A stretch of 63,637 nucleotides of DNA from Rhodococcus sp. CH91 (lineage in GTDB: Bacteria; Actinomycetota; Actinomycetes; Mycobacteriales; Mycobacteriaceae), in assembly GCF_022554085.1 (NCBI RefSeq), contig NZ_JAKFYR010000010.1, forward strand, positions 128,685 through 192,321, given 5' to 3'. How positions within the stretch are numbered: position 1 is the first letter of the stretch; each line of letters begins with the position of its first letter. Below the pieces are notes generated by a model that had not been told where the DNA came from, did not search any database, and saw only the letters and a list, made by a program, of their open reading frames with translations. A program made the translations under genes and the position numbers. Positions 45,432 through 57,333 of the stretch are shown piece by piece.

Positions 45432-46862
45432 TCACTTCCGGCGATCACGCTTCTCGCGCACTCGCACCGAGATCCGCACCGGGCTGCCGTCGAAGCCGAA
45501 CTCCTCCCGGAGGCGGCGTTCGAGGAAGCGGCGGTAACCGGCCTCGAGGAAGCCGGTCGTGAACAGCACGAAGGTCGGCGGCCGGGTGGCCGCCTGGGTG
45601 GCGAACAGCACCCGCGGCAGTCGCCCACCGCGCATCGGCGGCGGTGTCGCGGCCACGACCTCCTTGAGCCACGAGTTCAAGCGGCCGGTGGAGATGCGCT
45701 TGTCCCACGATTCGAGGGCGGTCTCCATGGCCGGCACGAGCTTCTGCACGGCACGACCGGTCTTGGCGGAGATGTTCACGCGCGACGCCCACGGAACCCG
45801 CGAGAGGTCGCGTTCGATCTCCCGGCCGAGTTCGTGGCGCCGGTCCTCGTCGACGAGATCCCACTTGTTGAACGCGATCACCAGCGCACGGCCCGATTCG
45901 ACGACCATCGTGATCACCCGCTGATCCTGTTCGGTGATCGGCTGGGAGGAGTCGATGAGCAGGACCGCTACCTCGGCGGCGTCGATCGCGCCGCGGGTGC
46001 GCAGCGATGCGTAGAACTCGGCGCCGGAGGCGTGCGTGACCCGCTTGCGCAGACCGGCGGTGTCGACGAACCGCCAGGGCTTACCGCCGAGTTCGACGAT
46101 CGAGTCCACGGGGTCGACGGTGGTACCGGCGACATCGTGCACCACGGAGCGCTCGTCCCCGGCGAGCTTGTTGAGCAGGCTCGACTTGCCGACGTTCGGT
46201 TTGCCCACCAGTGCGACCCGGCGGGGTCCTTCGCCTCCGGTGCCTTCGCGAGGGGTCGCGGGCAGCTTCTCGAGCAGTTCGTCGAGCAGGTCGCCGGTGC
46301 CGCGGCCGTGGGTGGCCGACACCGAGTACGGCTGGCCGAGTCCGAGCGACCACAATGCTGCGGCCTCGGCTTCGACGCGGTCGTCGTCCACCTTGTTCGC
46401 TACCAGCAACACGGGTGTCTTGGAACGCCGCAGCACCTTGGCGACCGCCTCGTCGACGCTCGTGGCGCCCACCGTGGCGTCGACGACCACGAGGATCGCG
46501 TCGGCGGTGCGCATGGCAACCTCGGCCTGGCGGGCCACGGACTGCTGCATGCCCTTCGCGTCGGGTTCCCATCCACCGGTGTCCTGCACCATGAACCGGC
46601 GGCCGTTCCAGGACGCCTCGTACGAGACACGGTCGCGGGTGACGCCGGGGACGTCCTCGACGACGGCTTCACGCCGGCCGATGATCCGGTTGACGAGAGT
46701 GGACTTGCCGACGTTGGGCCGGCCCACCACTGCGACGGTGGGGACGGGAACGAATTCCTCGAGGTCGCTGCCGTCGGCGAACTCGATGTCCCAGTCGGTT
46801 TCCTCCGACCAGGTTCCGTCGCCGGCGAGGCCGGTGTAGTCGGTGCTCAGGTCGTCGCTCAC
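45432..46862 (-). CDS. der: ribosome-associated double GTPase Der (EngA)
   Basis: 476 residues. Two Era-type GTPase domains in tandem: [13 protein letters not shown] with DTGGWE and NKVD, then [14 protein letters not shown] with DTAGLRKR and NKWD. A C-terminal KH-like domain ends [16 protein letters not shown]. It acts in 50S ribosome assembly. It starts 4 bp inside the end of cmk (ATGA overlap). The N-terminal ~30 residues form an acidic extension. Confidence 0.96.
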   Translation of the reverse strand: MSDDLSTDYTGLAGDGTWSEETDWDIEFADGSDLEEFVPVPTVAVVGRPNVGKSTLVNRIIGRREAVVEDVPGVTRDRVSYEASWNGRRFMVQDTGGWEPDAKGMQQSVARQAEVAMRTADAILVVVDATVGATSVDEAVAKVLRRSKTPVLLVANKVDDDRVEAEAAALWSLGLGQPYSVSATHGRGTGDLLDELLEKLPATPREGTGGEGPRRVALVGKPNVGKSSLLNKLAGDERSVVHDVAGTTVDPVDSIVELGGKPWRFVDTAGLRKRVTHASGAEFYASLRTRGAIDAAEVAVLLIDSSQPITEQDQRVITMVVESGRALVIAFNKWDLVDEDRRHELGREIERDLSRVPWASRVNISAKTGRAVQKLVPAMETALESWDKRISTGRLNSWLKEVVAATPPPMRGGRLPRVLFATQAATRPPTFVLFTTGFLEAGYRRFLERRLREEFGFDGSPVRISVRVREKRDRRK

Positions 46863-47560
46863 AGCTTCGCTCCAGTCTGCTCGGCGACCACCGCGACCAG
46901 CGCGTCGATCACCTCGTCGATGTTCATGTTGCTGGTGTCCACGACGACCGCGTCGTCCGCCGCGCGCAGTGGGGACACCGCGCGGGTGGAGTCGAGGTGG
47001 TCGCGGCGTTGCACCGCGGCGAGGACCGCCTCGTAGTCGTCGCCGCGACCCTCGGCGATGTTCTGATTGTTGCGCCGGTGCGCACGGGCCTCCGCCGAGG
47101 CGGTCAGGTAGATCTTCACGTCCGCGTCCGGGAAGACGACGGTGCCGATGTCACGTCCCTCGATCACGACGCGCTTCGCGGCGCGTCCGAGGCGCTGCTG
47201 GGCCTCGACGAGCAGGGTGCGTACCTCGGGCACGGCCGAGACCGCCGACACCGCTGCGGTCACCTCGGCGCCGCGGATGATCTCGCGCACGTCCTGCCCG
47301 TCGAGGCGGATGTCCTCGACGGCGGGATCGGTGCCGATGGACCACGGCAGGTCGGCGGTGACCGCGGCGATCGCGGCCGGGTCGCTCAGGTCGGTGCCGC
47401 GGCGCAGGGCGTGCAGGGTCGCGATTCGGTACATCGCGCCGGTGTCCAGATAGGCGGCGCCGAGGTGCTGCGCGAGCCGCTTGGACACGGTCGATTTACC
47501 GGTGCCGGACGGCCCGTCCATCGCGACGATCAGAGCGTCGGTATCGGTCGGGGCGGTCAC
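46859..47560 (-). CDS. cmk: cytidylate kinase
   Basis: 233 residues. It phosphorylates CMP/dCMP with ATP. P-loop [24 protein letters not shown] site [30 protein letters not shown], lid region [12 protein letters not shown]. Coupled to der and rluB by ATGA overlaps at both ends. Confidence 0.96.
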   Translation of the reverse strand: MTAPTDTDALIVAMDGPSGTGKSTVSKRLAQHLGAAYLDTGAMYRIATLHALRRGTDLSDPAAIAAVTADLPWSIGTDPAVEDIRLDGQDVREIIRGAEVTAAVSAVSAVPEVRTLLVEAQQRLGRAAKRVVIEGRDIGTVVFPDADVKIYLTASAEARAHRRNNQNIAEGRGDDYEAVLAAVQRRDHLDSTRAVSPLRAADDAVVVDTSNMNIDEVIDALVAVVAEQTGAKL

Positions 47561-48786
47561 AGTTTCACCGCCTGGTAGAGGCCGCCGACCTCGTTGCGGC
47601 CGAGAACCCGCAGGGTGCCGGGTCGTTGGTCGCCGAGGGCCACGGGCCCGATATTGGTGCGCACGAGGCGGATCACCGGGTGGCCGACGGCGTCGAGCAG
47701 GCGGCGCACGATGTGCTTGCGGCCTTCGTGCAGGACGAGCCGCACGAGGGACTGTCCTTCGTGGACCTCGAGCAGGGCGAACTCGTCGACCGAGGCGGGC
47801 CCGTCCTCGAGTTCGATTCCCGCCTTGAGTTGCTTGCCGACTCCGCGGGCGAGCACTCCCTTGACGGTCGCGAGGTAGGTCTTGGGGACCTCGAAGGAGG
47901 GATGCATCAGTCGGTGCGCGAGTTCGCCGTCGTTGGTGAGCAGCAGCAGTCCCTCGGTGTCGGCGTCGAGACGGCCGACGTGGAACAGCCGCTGTCCGGC
48001 GGCGACGCGTTCGGAGACGATGTCGCCGACGCAGGGCCTGCCGAGATCGTCGGACATGGTGGACTGCCAGCCGCGAGGCTTGTTCAGCACCAGATGGACG
48101 AGATCCTTCTTGACGACGACACGGATGCCGTCGACGCGGATGACGGCGTTCTCCGGGTCGACGCGCAGACCCTGCTCGACGACGATGCTGCCGTCGACCT
48201 CGACGCGTCCGGCGGCGATGAGGTCCTCGGCCGCGCGACGGGACGCCACTCCGGCCTGGGCGAGCACCTTCTGCAGACGCACACCTTCACCGGCAGGAAG
48301 CTGGGCGGGGCCGGCTTCGCGATGCTGGTGACGCGCCGGGCGAGCGTTGCTCACGGTCGGGACGACGCGCTGCGGGGTGCGCTTGGCTGCGGGACGAGCG
48401 GGCTTGCCGGTCGAGGTGCCCTTGCGGTGGGGTTTGCGGCCGGCGGCCGGCTGGGGAGGGTTCGATCGGCGATCGGAGCGGGGCGCTTCGCCACGTCCTG
48501 CCGAACGGGGCGCTTCACTGCGTCCTGCCGAACGGGGGGCTTCATTGCGTCCGCTCGAACGAGGCGCTTCGCTGCGCCCGCCCGAACGAGGCGCTTCACT
48601 GCGACTGCGCCCTGCCGAACGGGGGGTTTCGTTGCGCCCTGCCGATCGGGGCGCTTCACTGCGCCCGCCCGAACGCGGTGCGTCTGCGCGTCCTGAGCGG
48701 GAGGCCCCGGCAGTGCGCGTATTCGCGCTGCGGGGATTGCTTCTTCTACGGTCCGGTGTGCCATCACGGCGAGCGGGTGTATTCAC
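47557..48786 (-). CDS. RluB/RsuA-family pseudouridine synthase with repetitive basic N-terminus
   Basis: 409 residues. GTG at 48786 with CAGGA upstream; the longer frame to 48864 overlaps scpB. An S4 RNA-binding domain ([31 protein letters not shown]) precedes the catalytic domain with [17 protein letters not shown], whose Asp is the nucleophile. It makes a pseudouridine in 23S rRNA. The first ~165 residues are Arg/Ser-rich, including about eight imperfect copies of an (S/N)EAPRSxGR unit (about residues 35-110). This low-complexity tail is not required for the enzyme class and may bind RNA or ribosomes. Confidence 0.93.
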   Translation of the reverse strand: MNTPARRDGTPDRRRSNPRSANTRTAGASRSGRADAPRSGGRSEAPRSAGRNETPRSAGRSRSEAPRSGGRSEAPRSSGRNEAPRSAGRSEAPRSAGRGEAPRSDRRSNPPQPAAGRKPHRKGTSTGKPARPAAKRTPQRVVPTVSNARPARHQHREAGPAQLPAGEGVRLQKVLAQAGVASRRAAEDLIAAGRVEVDGSIVVEQGLRVDPENAVIRVDGIRVVVKKDLVHLVLNKPRGWQSTMSDDLGRPCVGDIVSERVAAGQRLFHVGRLDADTEGLLLLTNDGELAHRLMHPSFEVPKTYLATVKGVLARGVGKQLKAGIELEDGPASVDEFALLEVHEGQSLVRLVLHEGRKHIVRRLLDAVGHPVIRLVRTNIGPVALGDQRPGTLRVLGRNEVGGLYQAVKL

Positions 48787-48796
48787 TTGATTCCTG

Positions 48797-49525
48797 TCAG
48801 TTCTCTGGATCGAACTCCGCGGGCGAGAGAGCCTCGGGACGCGCGTTCTTGCCCATTCTCTCAAATCGTGGGTCCGACTCGAGACTGTCGGCGATGTCGT
48901 CGATCACATCGACGTCCGGCAGCAGCGGTGCGACGGGCGGCAGATCCTGCAGAGAAGCCAGGCCGAGGCGCTCGAGGAACAGCTCGGTGGTGACGTAGAG
49001 GGTGCCTCCGGTCTCCGGATCGGTACCGGCCTCGGCGATCAGATCCCGGGCGAGCAGCGTACGCATCACGCCGTCGACGTTGACTCCACGCACGGCGCTG
49101 ACGCGGCTGCGGGTGACGGGCTGCCGGTAGGCGACCACAGCGAGGGTTTCGAGCGCGGCGCGGGTGAGTTTGGTCCGCGCACCGCCCTGGAGAAGCTTCT
49201 CGACGTAGGGCGCGAAATCGCGCCGGGTGTAGAACCGCCATCCGTCGCCGGCGAAGCGCAGGTCGATACCGGAACCACGGGCGGTGAGCTCCTGGGCGAG
49301 ACGGCGCAACGAACCCTCGGCGCGCGCGGTGGTGACCCCGATGGCGGTGGCGAGTTGTTCGGTGGGCGCAGGGGTGTCCACGACGAGCAGCAGTGCTTCG
49401 AGCGCCGCGGTGAGCTCGTCGTCGGTGATGTCGAGGAGTTCACCGTCCCATGCGCGGTCGTCCGCGCCGTTCGACACAGTGCGGTCGTCCGCGCCGTCCG
49501 GCACAGCGTGGTCGTCGTCGCTCAC
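48797..49525 (-). CDS. scpB: segregation and condensation protein B
   Basis: 242 residues. GTG at 49525 overlaps the scpA stop (GTGA). Two winged-helix domains (LTAALEALLLVVDTPAPTEQLA; KLTRAALETLAVVAYRQPVTRSRV with VRGVNVDGVMRTLL), the kleisin-associated partner of ScpA in the SMC condensin. Acidic termini are variable. A 10-bp gap precedes the pseudouridine synthase gene. Confidence 0.95.
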   Translation of the reverse strand: MSDDDHAVPDGADDRTVSNGADDRAWDGELLDITDDELTAALEALLLVVDTPAPTEQLATAIGVTTARAEGSLRRLAQELTARGSGIDLRFAGDGWRFYTRRDFAPYVEKLLQGGARTKLTRAALETLAVVAYRQPVTRSRVSAVRGVNVDGVMRTLLARDLIAEAGTDPETGGTLYVTTELFLERLGLASLQDLPPVAPLLPDVDVIDDIADSLESDPRFERMGKNARPEALSPAEFDPEN

Positions 49526-50418
49526 CCGTAGTCCTCCTCGAATGCGATGGCGTCCTCGTCCGTCTCCCCCGTCCATGCGACCTGCAGATGCCCGAGGGGG
49601 TCGGGTTGCTCGAAGGTGACGGCACGTTCGCGGTACAACTCGAGCAGGGCGAGGAAGCGGGCGACGACGAGCAGTCCGTGATCGCAGTCGGCGACGAGTT
49701 CGTCGAAGCCGATCCACACGCCGGCGCCGTGGGCACGGAGGAGGTTCAGGATGTGTGCGGCCTGTTCCGGGACCGACACGGTCGGGGTGTGCAGATGGTC
49801 GAGGCCGACGGTCGGTGGCGGTTTGGGGCGAAAGGCCGCCGCGGCGATCTCGGCGAATCGCTGCGGGTCGACGCCGAGGACGACCTCCGGCACGAGATTC
49901 TCGTAGCCTTCCTCGAGGGACACCGCGCGTGGATAACGGCGCAGGGCGGCAGCTTCGAACGCCGCGAACTGTTCCGCGATCTGTTTGTAGGCGCGGTACT
50001 GCAGAAGCCTGGCGAACAGCAGGTCGCGGGCTTCGAGGAGGGCGAGATCCTCGGGGTCGTCGACCTCGCCTGCGGGCAGCAGGCGGGCGGCCTTGAGGTC
50101 GAGCAGGGTCGCTGCGACCACCAGGAATTCGGTGGTCTGGTCGAGCCCGAGTTCGGGTCCGAGTCTGCGCGTGTAGGTGATGAAGTCATCGGTGACCTCG
50201 TGCAGGGCGACTTCGGTGACGTCGAGGCGGCGCTGTGAGATGAGGCTGAGCAGCAGGTCGAAGGGGCCTTCGAAGTTGCGCAGCCGCACCTGGAAACCTG
50301 TGGCGGCCGGCGCTTCGGGGGTGGCGGGTTCCTCGGTGGACGCCGCCAGGGTGGCCGCATCGGGCCGGGCCGCCGCCGGGAGGTCGGTGTCCGCCGGGTG
50401 GGGAGCAGGAGCGTGCAC
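49522..50418 (-). CDS. scpA: segregation and condensation protein A (kleisin)
   Basis: 298 residues. GTG at 50418, 5 bp after the parA stop; earlier in-frame codons lie within parA. The kleisin core begins FQVRLRNFEGPFDLLLSLISQRRLDVTEV and continues with TTEFLVVAATLLDLKAARLLP; the C-terminal winged helix includes VVARFLALLELYRERAVTFEQ. It bridges SMC heads in chromosome condensation. The first ~42 residues are disordered and Ala/Pro-rich. Confidence 0.95.
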   Translation of the reverse strand: MHAPAPHPADTDLPAAARPDAATLAASTEEPATPEAPAATGFQVRLRNFEGPFDLLLSLISQRRLDVTEVALHEVTDDFITYTRRLGPELGLDQTTEFLVVAATLLDLKAARLLPAGEVDDPEDLALLEARDLLFARLLQYRAYKQIAEQFAAFEAAALRRYPRAVSLEEGYENLVPEVVLGVDPQRFAEIAAAAFRPKPPPTVGLDHLHTPTVSVPEQAAHILNLLRAHGAGVWIGFDELVADCDHGLLVVARFLALLELYRERAVTFEQPDPLGHLQVAWTGETDEDAIAFEEDYG

Positions 50419-50423
50419 GGGGC

Positions 50424-51545
50424 TCAGCGACCGCTCCGGTGGATCACTTCCCGCGCGAGCGCGCGGTACGCCTCGGCTCCGGCGGAGGAGGGCGCCCAGC
50501 GGGTGATGGGTTCTCCGGCGACGCTGGTCTCGGGAAACTTCACGGTGCGGTTGATCACGGCGTCGTAGACGAGGTCGCCGAACACCTCGACGACGCGGGA
50601 CATCACTTCGCGGCCGTGCAGGGTGCGGGAGTCGAACATGGTGACGAGAATGCCCGCGACGCTCAGCTTCGGATTGAGGCGGTCGCGGACCTTCGCGACG
50701 GTGTCGTTGAGCAGCGCCAGACCGCGGAGACTGAAGAACTCGCATTCCATGGGAATGAGCACCGAGTCGGCGCACGCGAGTGCGTTGACGGTGAGCAACC
50801 CCAGCGACGGCTGACAGTCGACGAGGATGTAGTCGTAGCGATCGAGCATCGGATACAGCGCACGGCCGAGTGCCTGTTCGCGGCCCACCTCGGAGACGAG
50901 CTGGATCTCCGCCGCCGACAGGTCGATATTGCTGGGCAGCAGATCGAGATTCTCGAGGTGGGTACGCACGAGCACGTCGTCGGTGGACACGCGTGGTTCG
51001 ACGAGCAGGTTGTGCACCGTCAGATCGAGGTCGTGGTGGGCGACGCCGAGTCCGGCGGACAGGGCGCCCTGCGGGTCGAGGTCGACGAGCAGGACACGAC
51101 GTCCGTATTCGGCGAGCGACGCTCCGAGGTTGATCGTCGAGGTGGTCTTGCCGACGCCGCCCTTCTGGTTGCACATCGCGATGATCCGGGCGGGCCCGTG
51201 GGTGGACAGCGGGACCGGTTCCGGGACGGGGCGGCGGGGCCGCCCGGTCGGTCCGAGATCGGGTTCCGCCGTGGCGCCGACGGTGCCGGAATGCTCGACG
51301 GCGGGTGAGGCGACGGCGTCATCCCGGCCGGTGACCTCGGGCGGGACGGTGATGGGCCGGAGTCGATCCGGCGCGGTGTAGGTGGCGGGTGGCCGAGGTG
51401 TTCCCACGTGCGGTAGTCCCCCTGTCTTGCGACCCGGATGTTCTCTCGTGCAGCCGTCGGTGCCCCCGTCGGCTCGCCCCCAGAACGCTACCGCTTCGGC
51501 GCCGGGATCACCGTACGGACACGCGCCCGTAACGGTGTCCGTCAT
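50424..51545 (-). CDS. ParA/Soj-type chromosome-partitioning ATPase
   Basis: 373 residues from the ATG at 51545, which overlaps the xerD stop (ATGA); a shorter start at a GTG ([10 protein letters not shown]) is possible and nearer the mycobacterial length. Deviant Walker [25 protein letters not shown], Walker A' [16 protein letters not shown], Walker [18 protein letters not shown]. The ~100-residue N-terminal extension is low-complexity. It corresponds to Rv1708, an orphan ParA next to scpA without parB; it may help load or position condensin. Confidence 0.93.
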   Translation of the reverse strand: MTDTVTGACPYGDPGAEAVAFWGRADGGTDGCTREHPGRKTGGLPHVGTPRPPATYTAPDRLRPITVPPEVTGRDDAVASPAVEHSGTVGATAEPDLGPTGRPRRPVPEPVPLSTHGPARIIAMCNQKGGVGKTTSTINLGASLAEYGRRVLLVDLDPQGALSAGLGVAHHDLDLTVHNLLVEPRVSTDDVLVRTHLENLDLLPSNIDLSAAEIQLVSEVGREQALGRALYPMLDRYDYILVDCQPSLGLLTVNALACADSVLIPMECEFFSLRGLALLNDTVAKVRDRLNPKLSVAGILVTMFDSRTLHGREVMSRVVEVFGDLVYDAVINRTVKFPETSVAGEPITRWAPSSAGAEAYRALAREVIHRSGR

Positions 51546-52513
51546 CTCGCCCGGGGATGTGCCTGGGCCCACACCTCGCGGAGGGCACTGGCGGTGACCA
51601 GGGTGTATATCTGGGTGGTCGTCACAGAAGCATGCCCGAGTAACTCCTGTACCACCCGGACGTCGGCGCCTCCGTCGAGCAGATGGGTCGCGAACGAGTG
51701 CCGAAGGGTGTGCGGGGACACTCCGGTCTCGATTCCGGCACGCTCGGCGGCCGTCTGCAGCACCTTCCACGCGCTCTGCCGCGACAGCCGTCCGCCTCGG
51801 ACGTTGAGGAAGACGGCTGCGGCGCGACCCGTCGCCAGCGCGGGCCGTCCCCGCACGAGATAGGCGTCGAGGGCCGCGAGCGCCGGGCGCCCGACCGGCA
51901 CGAGACGTTGTTTGCCGCCTTTTCCGCGCAACAGCACCGTGCGTGATTCGGTGTCGACGTCGTCGACGTCGAGACCGACCGCCTCGGAGATGCGGGCGCC
52001 GGTCGAGTAGAGCAGTTCGAGCAGGGCCCGGTCCCGCAGTCCGCGGGCACCGTCGGCTTCCGGGCCGGCGGCGTCGAGGATCGCGGTGACCTGCTCCACG
52101 GTCAGGGCCTTGGGCAGGCGCCGTCCTGCGGCGGGTGGTTTGACCGTGCGGGCGACGTCGACCGGGGTCTGTCCCTCGGCGGCAGCGAATCGGTGGAGTC
52201 CGCGCACGGCGATCAGGGCGCGGGCAGCCGAGCTCGCCGCCAGCGCGGGCCGGTTCCGCTCCGGATCGCCACGTCGCAGGCCGGCCGCGAAATCACTGAT
52301 GTGCTGCTCGTCCACGTCCGCGAGGTCACCGATGTGCGCATCGGTGAGGTGCTCGACGTACCGCCGCAGATCCCGTCGGTAGGAGGCGAGGGTGTTCGCC
52401 GCGACTCCTCGTTCGACCGTCAGGTGGGACAGATAGGCGTCGAGTTGCCCGGTGAGTGTCGGCGACGGTTGCCGAGCGACCTGCGTGGGGGTCTGTTCCT
52501 CACCGGGCAGCAC
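51542..52513 (-). CDS. xerD: tyrosine recombinase XerD
   Basis: 323 residues, GTG start at 52513. Core-binding SAM-like domain ([27 protein letters not shown] split here as [16 protein letters not shown]) and catalytic domain with [13 protein letters not shown] (Arg), [15 protein letters not shown] (His, Arg), [14 protein letters not shown] (His, Tyr nucleophile). It resolves chromosome dimers at dif with XerC. The order parA-xerD-adpP-pyrG is as in mycobacteria, so it is chromosomal and not a mobile integrase. Confidence 0.95.
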   Translation of the reverse strand: MLPGEEQTPTQVARQPSPTLTGQLDAYLSHLTVERGVAANTLASYRRDLRRYVEHLTDAHIGDLADVDEQHISDFAAGLRRGDPERNRPALAASSAARALIAVRGLHRFAAAEGQTPVDVARTVKPPAAGRRLPKALTVEQVTAILDAAGPEADGARGLRDRALLELLYSTGARISEAVGLDVDDVDTESRTVLLRGKGGKQRLVPVGRPALAALDAYLVRGRPALATGRAAAVFLNVRGGRLSRQSAWKVLQTAAERAGIETGVSPHTLRHSFATHLLDGGADVRVVQELLGHASVTTTQIYTLVTASALREVWAQAHPRAR

Positions 52514-52516
52514 CGG

Positions 52517-53148
52517 TCACCGCCCCGCGCGGGTGCGGGCGAAGGCGACGGGCCGGCCGGGCCAGGGCGCGTCCGGGGGGCGGGTGGCCGCGCCCGTCGC
52601 GCGGGCGGCGGCGAAGGCGAGGAGACCGGACACCGCGGTGGCGTTGACGATCTCCCCGCGTAGCGCCATCGCCACGGCCTCGTCGACAGGGACGCGGCGT
52701 ACCTCGAGGTCGGCTTCCTCGTGGACCGGATCCGGACGCTCGACGGTGCTCAGGCCGCGCGCGGCGAACACGCGCACCGCTTCGTCGGTGAATCCGGGTG
52801 AGAGTGCGATGTCGACGAGGACCTCCCAGTCGGCCGCGGCGAGCCCGGTCTCCTCGGCGAGTTCGCGGCGGGCGGTGTCGAGCGGGTCCTCCCCCGGCGC
52901 ATCGAGCAGTCCCGCCGGAAGTTCCCACAGTCGACGACCGACCGGATGCCGGTACTGGTGCACGAGCACCACCCGGTCCTGTTCGTCGACCGCCACGATC
53001 GCGACGGCTCCGTGGTGCTCGACGACTTCCCGTTCCGCGGTGTGCCCGCCGGGCATGGCCACCTCGTCGACGCGCAGCGACACGATGGCACCGGTGTAGA
53101 TCCGCCGGCTCGACAGGGTGCGGAAGTCGTGTCGCTGCGCCCCGTCCA

Positions 53149-53149
<1 letters not shown>
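52517..53149 (-). CDS. ADP-ribose pyrophosphatase (NUDIX)
   Basis: 210 residues. GTG at 53149 shares one base with the pyrG stop (TAGTG). The Nudix box is GLLDAPGEDPLDTARREL with AEETGL following, complete. RRIYTGAIVSLRVDEVAMPGG and VLVHQYRHPVGRRLWELPAG are typical of the ADP-ribose pyrophosphatase group. It matches Rv1700 by position. Hydrolyses ADP-ribose to AMP and ribose 5-phosphate. Confidence 0.93.
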
Positions 53150-54978
<1,829 letters not shown>

Positions 54979-55115
54979 TCACGGTAACACCTCCGGAGGC
55001 GGGCGCGTACCCGACTCGCCCTCGAGGGCCCGGCCGTCGTGGAAGTCACAGCATCACCGGCCCCGCAGTGCAATCGAGGTCACAGTGACGGCCGCGGCGG
55101 CGCGATCGCGCCCCC

Positions 55116-56066
55116 TCAGCGTGCCGGTGTCCCGACCGTGACGGCCGTCGCACTGGGCCCGGTGCCGTATCGCCCGGCACCGCCGTCGAGTTGTTCGCGC
55201 AACGCGAGGATCGTCGTGAGGCGGCCGGATTCCCGGTCGAGATTGTCCACGGTGGACAGGCCCGCGGCCAGGGCCGCATCCGCCCGCACCACCGCGATCG
55301 GCCCGTTGCCCTCGGCGGCGCCCGGCCGTCCGGCGAGTACCGCTCCGGCGCCGCGGCTGTCGACCACGCCCGCGAACCGGGCGATCAGGGAACCGCGGTT
55401 ACCGCCGTGTTCCTCGCCTCCGGCATGGACGCCGGTGACGACGAGCGCTGCCTGCGCCGGTTCGACCTGGTCGTCCTCGTAGGTGACGAAACCACCGCTG
55501 CGGAGGGTCGTCAGCGCCAGCGTTCGCTCCTCCGGGGAGCTGCGGGGCTGCCCGGTGGCCGGATCGACGAGCAGGACCGCGCCGAGCAGGTCACCGGCCA
55601 GGCTGCCCGGGTCGACGGCACCGGTCTGCAGCTCCACGCCGGCCGGGACCACATTGGTGACGGTCGTGCGGAGCTGGTCCGCTCCGGCCGCGTCGACGAA
55701 CGAGTCGGTCAGAGCGATCCGCGCGGTGACCCGGCCACCCGCATCGTCCACCGTGCGGGCCAGGGCGTCGACGTCCTCGGGTGCGGCGTCGGGAGTGGTC
55801 ACGAGGAGCACGGTGCGCTCCTGCAGTTCGTCGCGCACGATCCGCGGGCCGACCGTCGCGTCGAAGCCGTCCGCGGCGAGCAACTGTGCCTCGAGCCGGC
55901 TGCCGTGGTCCTCGGCCTCCTGCACCTCACGACGCAGATCGGCCTTGTCGTCGCGCAGCCCGGTGACGACGCTGTCGGCGAGCACTCCGGAGCCGAGCAC
56001 GATCCCGACTGCCAGGGCCAGGAACACCGCCACCAGGGAGACGGCATGGTGGCGCATCGAGATCAC
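55116..56066 (-). CDS. copper transporter MctB / SteB-family protein
   Basis: 316 residues. GTG at 56066 overlaps the previous stop (GTGA) and gives the family start (VISMRHHAVSLVAVFLALAVGIVLGSG). One N-terminal membrane helix, coiled coil, then a periplasmic domain. In mycobacteria MctB limits intracellular copper and forms a channel; in Corynebacterium the same pair (SteB with SteA) acts in septation and envelope integrity. The coupling with the steA-like gene supports a joint function. Confidence 0.9.
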   Translation of the reverse strand: MISMRHHAVSLVAVFLALAVGIVLGSGVLADSVVTGLRDDKADLRREVQEAEDHGSRLEAQLLAADGFDATVGPRIVRDELQERTVLLVTTPDAAPEDVDALARTVDDAGGRVTARIALTDSFVDAAGADQLRTTVTNVVPAGVELQTGAVDPGSLAGDLLGAVLLVDPATGQPRSSPEERTLALTTLRSGGFVTYEDDQVEPAQAALVVTGVHAGGEEHGGNRGSLIARFAGVVDSRGAGAVLAGRPGAAEGNGPIAVVRADAALAAGLSTVDNLDRESGRLTTILALREQLDGGAGRYGTGPSATAVTVGTPAR

Positions 56067-57247
56067 GCGCGCAGACCCCGCACCCACTCGATGGCGGCCT
56101 CCCACCACTGCCGGGCGATCTCGACGACGTCACCTCCGAGATTGGACACCACGAGCGCTGCGATCACGGCGATCAGGGCCGCGAAGACGAGCAAGGCGAT
56201 CACCCCGCCGGAGACCCGGCTGCGGTAGAGGGTCGCAACGGCTTTCGCGTCGACGAGCTTGGGTCCGACCTTGAGCCGGGTCATCACCGCGGACGGATTG
56301 GTGTCGCGGCGGCCGTGGTCGAAGAACTCGTCGAGCGAGACGGTGCTGCCGACGGTCACCACCAGCGCCGCACCGTGGTGTTCGACGAGGAGCAGGGCCA
56401 GATCGGTGGGGGTGCCGACGGCGGGGAAGGTCATCGCTCCGATGCCCAGATCCTGGATCCGTTCCAGGCCGGGCGCGTGGCCGTCGGGATCTGCCGGCAG
56501 GACCACTTCGGCACCGGACTTGAGGGTCGAGGTTCCGATCTCGTCGGGGTCCCCGACGATCAGGTCGGGCCGGTAACCGGCCTTGGCGAGGGTGTCGGCG
56601 GCCGGGCCCACCCCGACGAGTATCGGTGAGTACTCCTTGATGAACGGTTTGAGGTCCTTGAGGTCCTGCACGTGCCCGGGACCGTCCGAGACCACCACCA
56701 CGTGCCGGTCGCGCAAGTCGAGGTCGATGTCGGGGATGCCGACGCCGTCGATGAGCAGCGGGCTCTCCGAGCGGATGAACTCGATGGTGTTGCCCGAGAA
56801 CGCCTCGAGGTGGTCGACGAGTCCGGTCTTGGCCTCGATCATGCGATCGGAGATCTCGACCTCGGTTTGCTCGTCACCCTCGACGAGCAGCCGCTCCCCC
56901 GCGTACACGCCGCCTTCGTGGACGCGGACCTTCGCGCCGTCCTTGATCTTCTTGAAGACCTCGGTACCCACGCTGTCCACCAGGACGATGTCGTGCGCGA
57001 CGAGCACCTCGGGGCCGAGATTGGGATAGCGGCCCGAGATGGACGGGGCGGCGTTGATCACCGCGGTGACGCCGGCCTCGACGAGCGCGTCGGCGGTGAC
57101 GCGATCGAGGTCGACGGCGTCGAGGACGACCACGTCGCCGGGGCCGACCCGGCGCAGCAGCTTCGCGGTGTTCTTGTCGACCCGGGCAATGCCACTCACT
57201 CCGGGCAACGTTTCGTTGTTACGGGACAGCAGCGCCGGCATCTTCAT
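56063..57247 (-). CDS. steA: SteA-like septation protein (Rv1697)
   Basis: 394 residues from the ATG at 57247. Cytosolic thiamin-pyrophosphokinase-like domain (VVVSDGPGHVQDLKDLKPFIKEY split as VVVSDGPGHVQDLK; YRPDLIVGDPDEIG) and a C-terminal membrane helix (SGGVIALLVFAALIAVIAALVV). Matches Rv1697 and corynebacterial SteA, which recruits SteB (the MctB homologue immediately downstream) and modulates peptidoglycan hydrolysis. The intact DPDE motif suggests nucleotide binding rather than thiamin metabolism. Confidence 0.88.
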   Translation of the reverse strand: MKMPALLSRNNETLPGVSGIARVDKNTAKLLRRVGPGDVVVLDAVDLDRVTADALVEAGVTAVINAAPSISGRYPNLGPEVLVAHDIVLVDSVGTEVFKKIKDGAKVRVHEGGVYAGERLLVEGDEQTEVEISDRMIEAKTGLVDHLEAFSGNTIEFIRSESPLLIDGVGIPDIDLDLRDRHVVVVSDGPGHVQDLKDLKPFIKEYSPILVGVGPAADTLAKAGYRPDLIVGDPDEIGTSTLKSGAEVVLPADPDGHAPGLERIQDLGIGAMTFPAVGTPTDLALLLVEHHGAALVVTVGSTVSLDEFFDHGRRDTNPSAVMTRLKVGPKLVDAKAVATLYRSRVSGGVIALLVFAALIAVIAALVVSNLGGDVVEIARQWWEAAIEWVRGLRA

Positions 57248-57333
57248 GCCAGAGATGATGCGCCGGTGCACGGGTGAGGTTGCGGAGGCGCGCCGGGGCG
57301 GGTGTGAACATCACCCGGCCCGGCGGGAGCGGA

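Noticed and set aside
48470-48690. Possible CRISPR-like repeats
   Set aside because: Repeats of ~30 bp are contiguous, in frame and imperfect, and encode the (S/N)EAPRSxGR tail of the pseudouridine synthase; there are no unique spacers.
51542-52513. Phage or island integrase
   Set aside because: Syntenic with pyrG/adpP/parA in actinobacteria and typical of XerD; no attachment repeats flank it.
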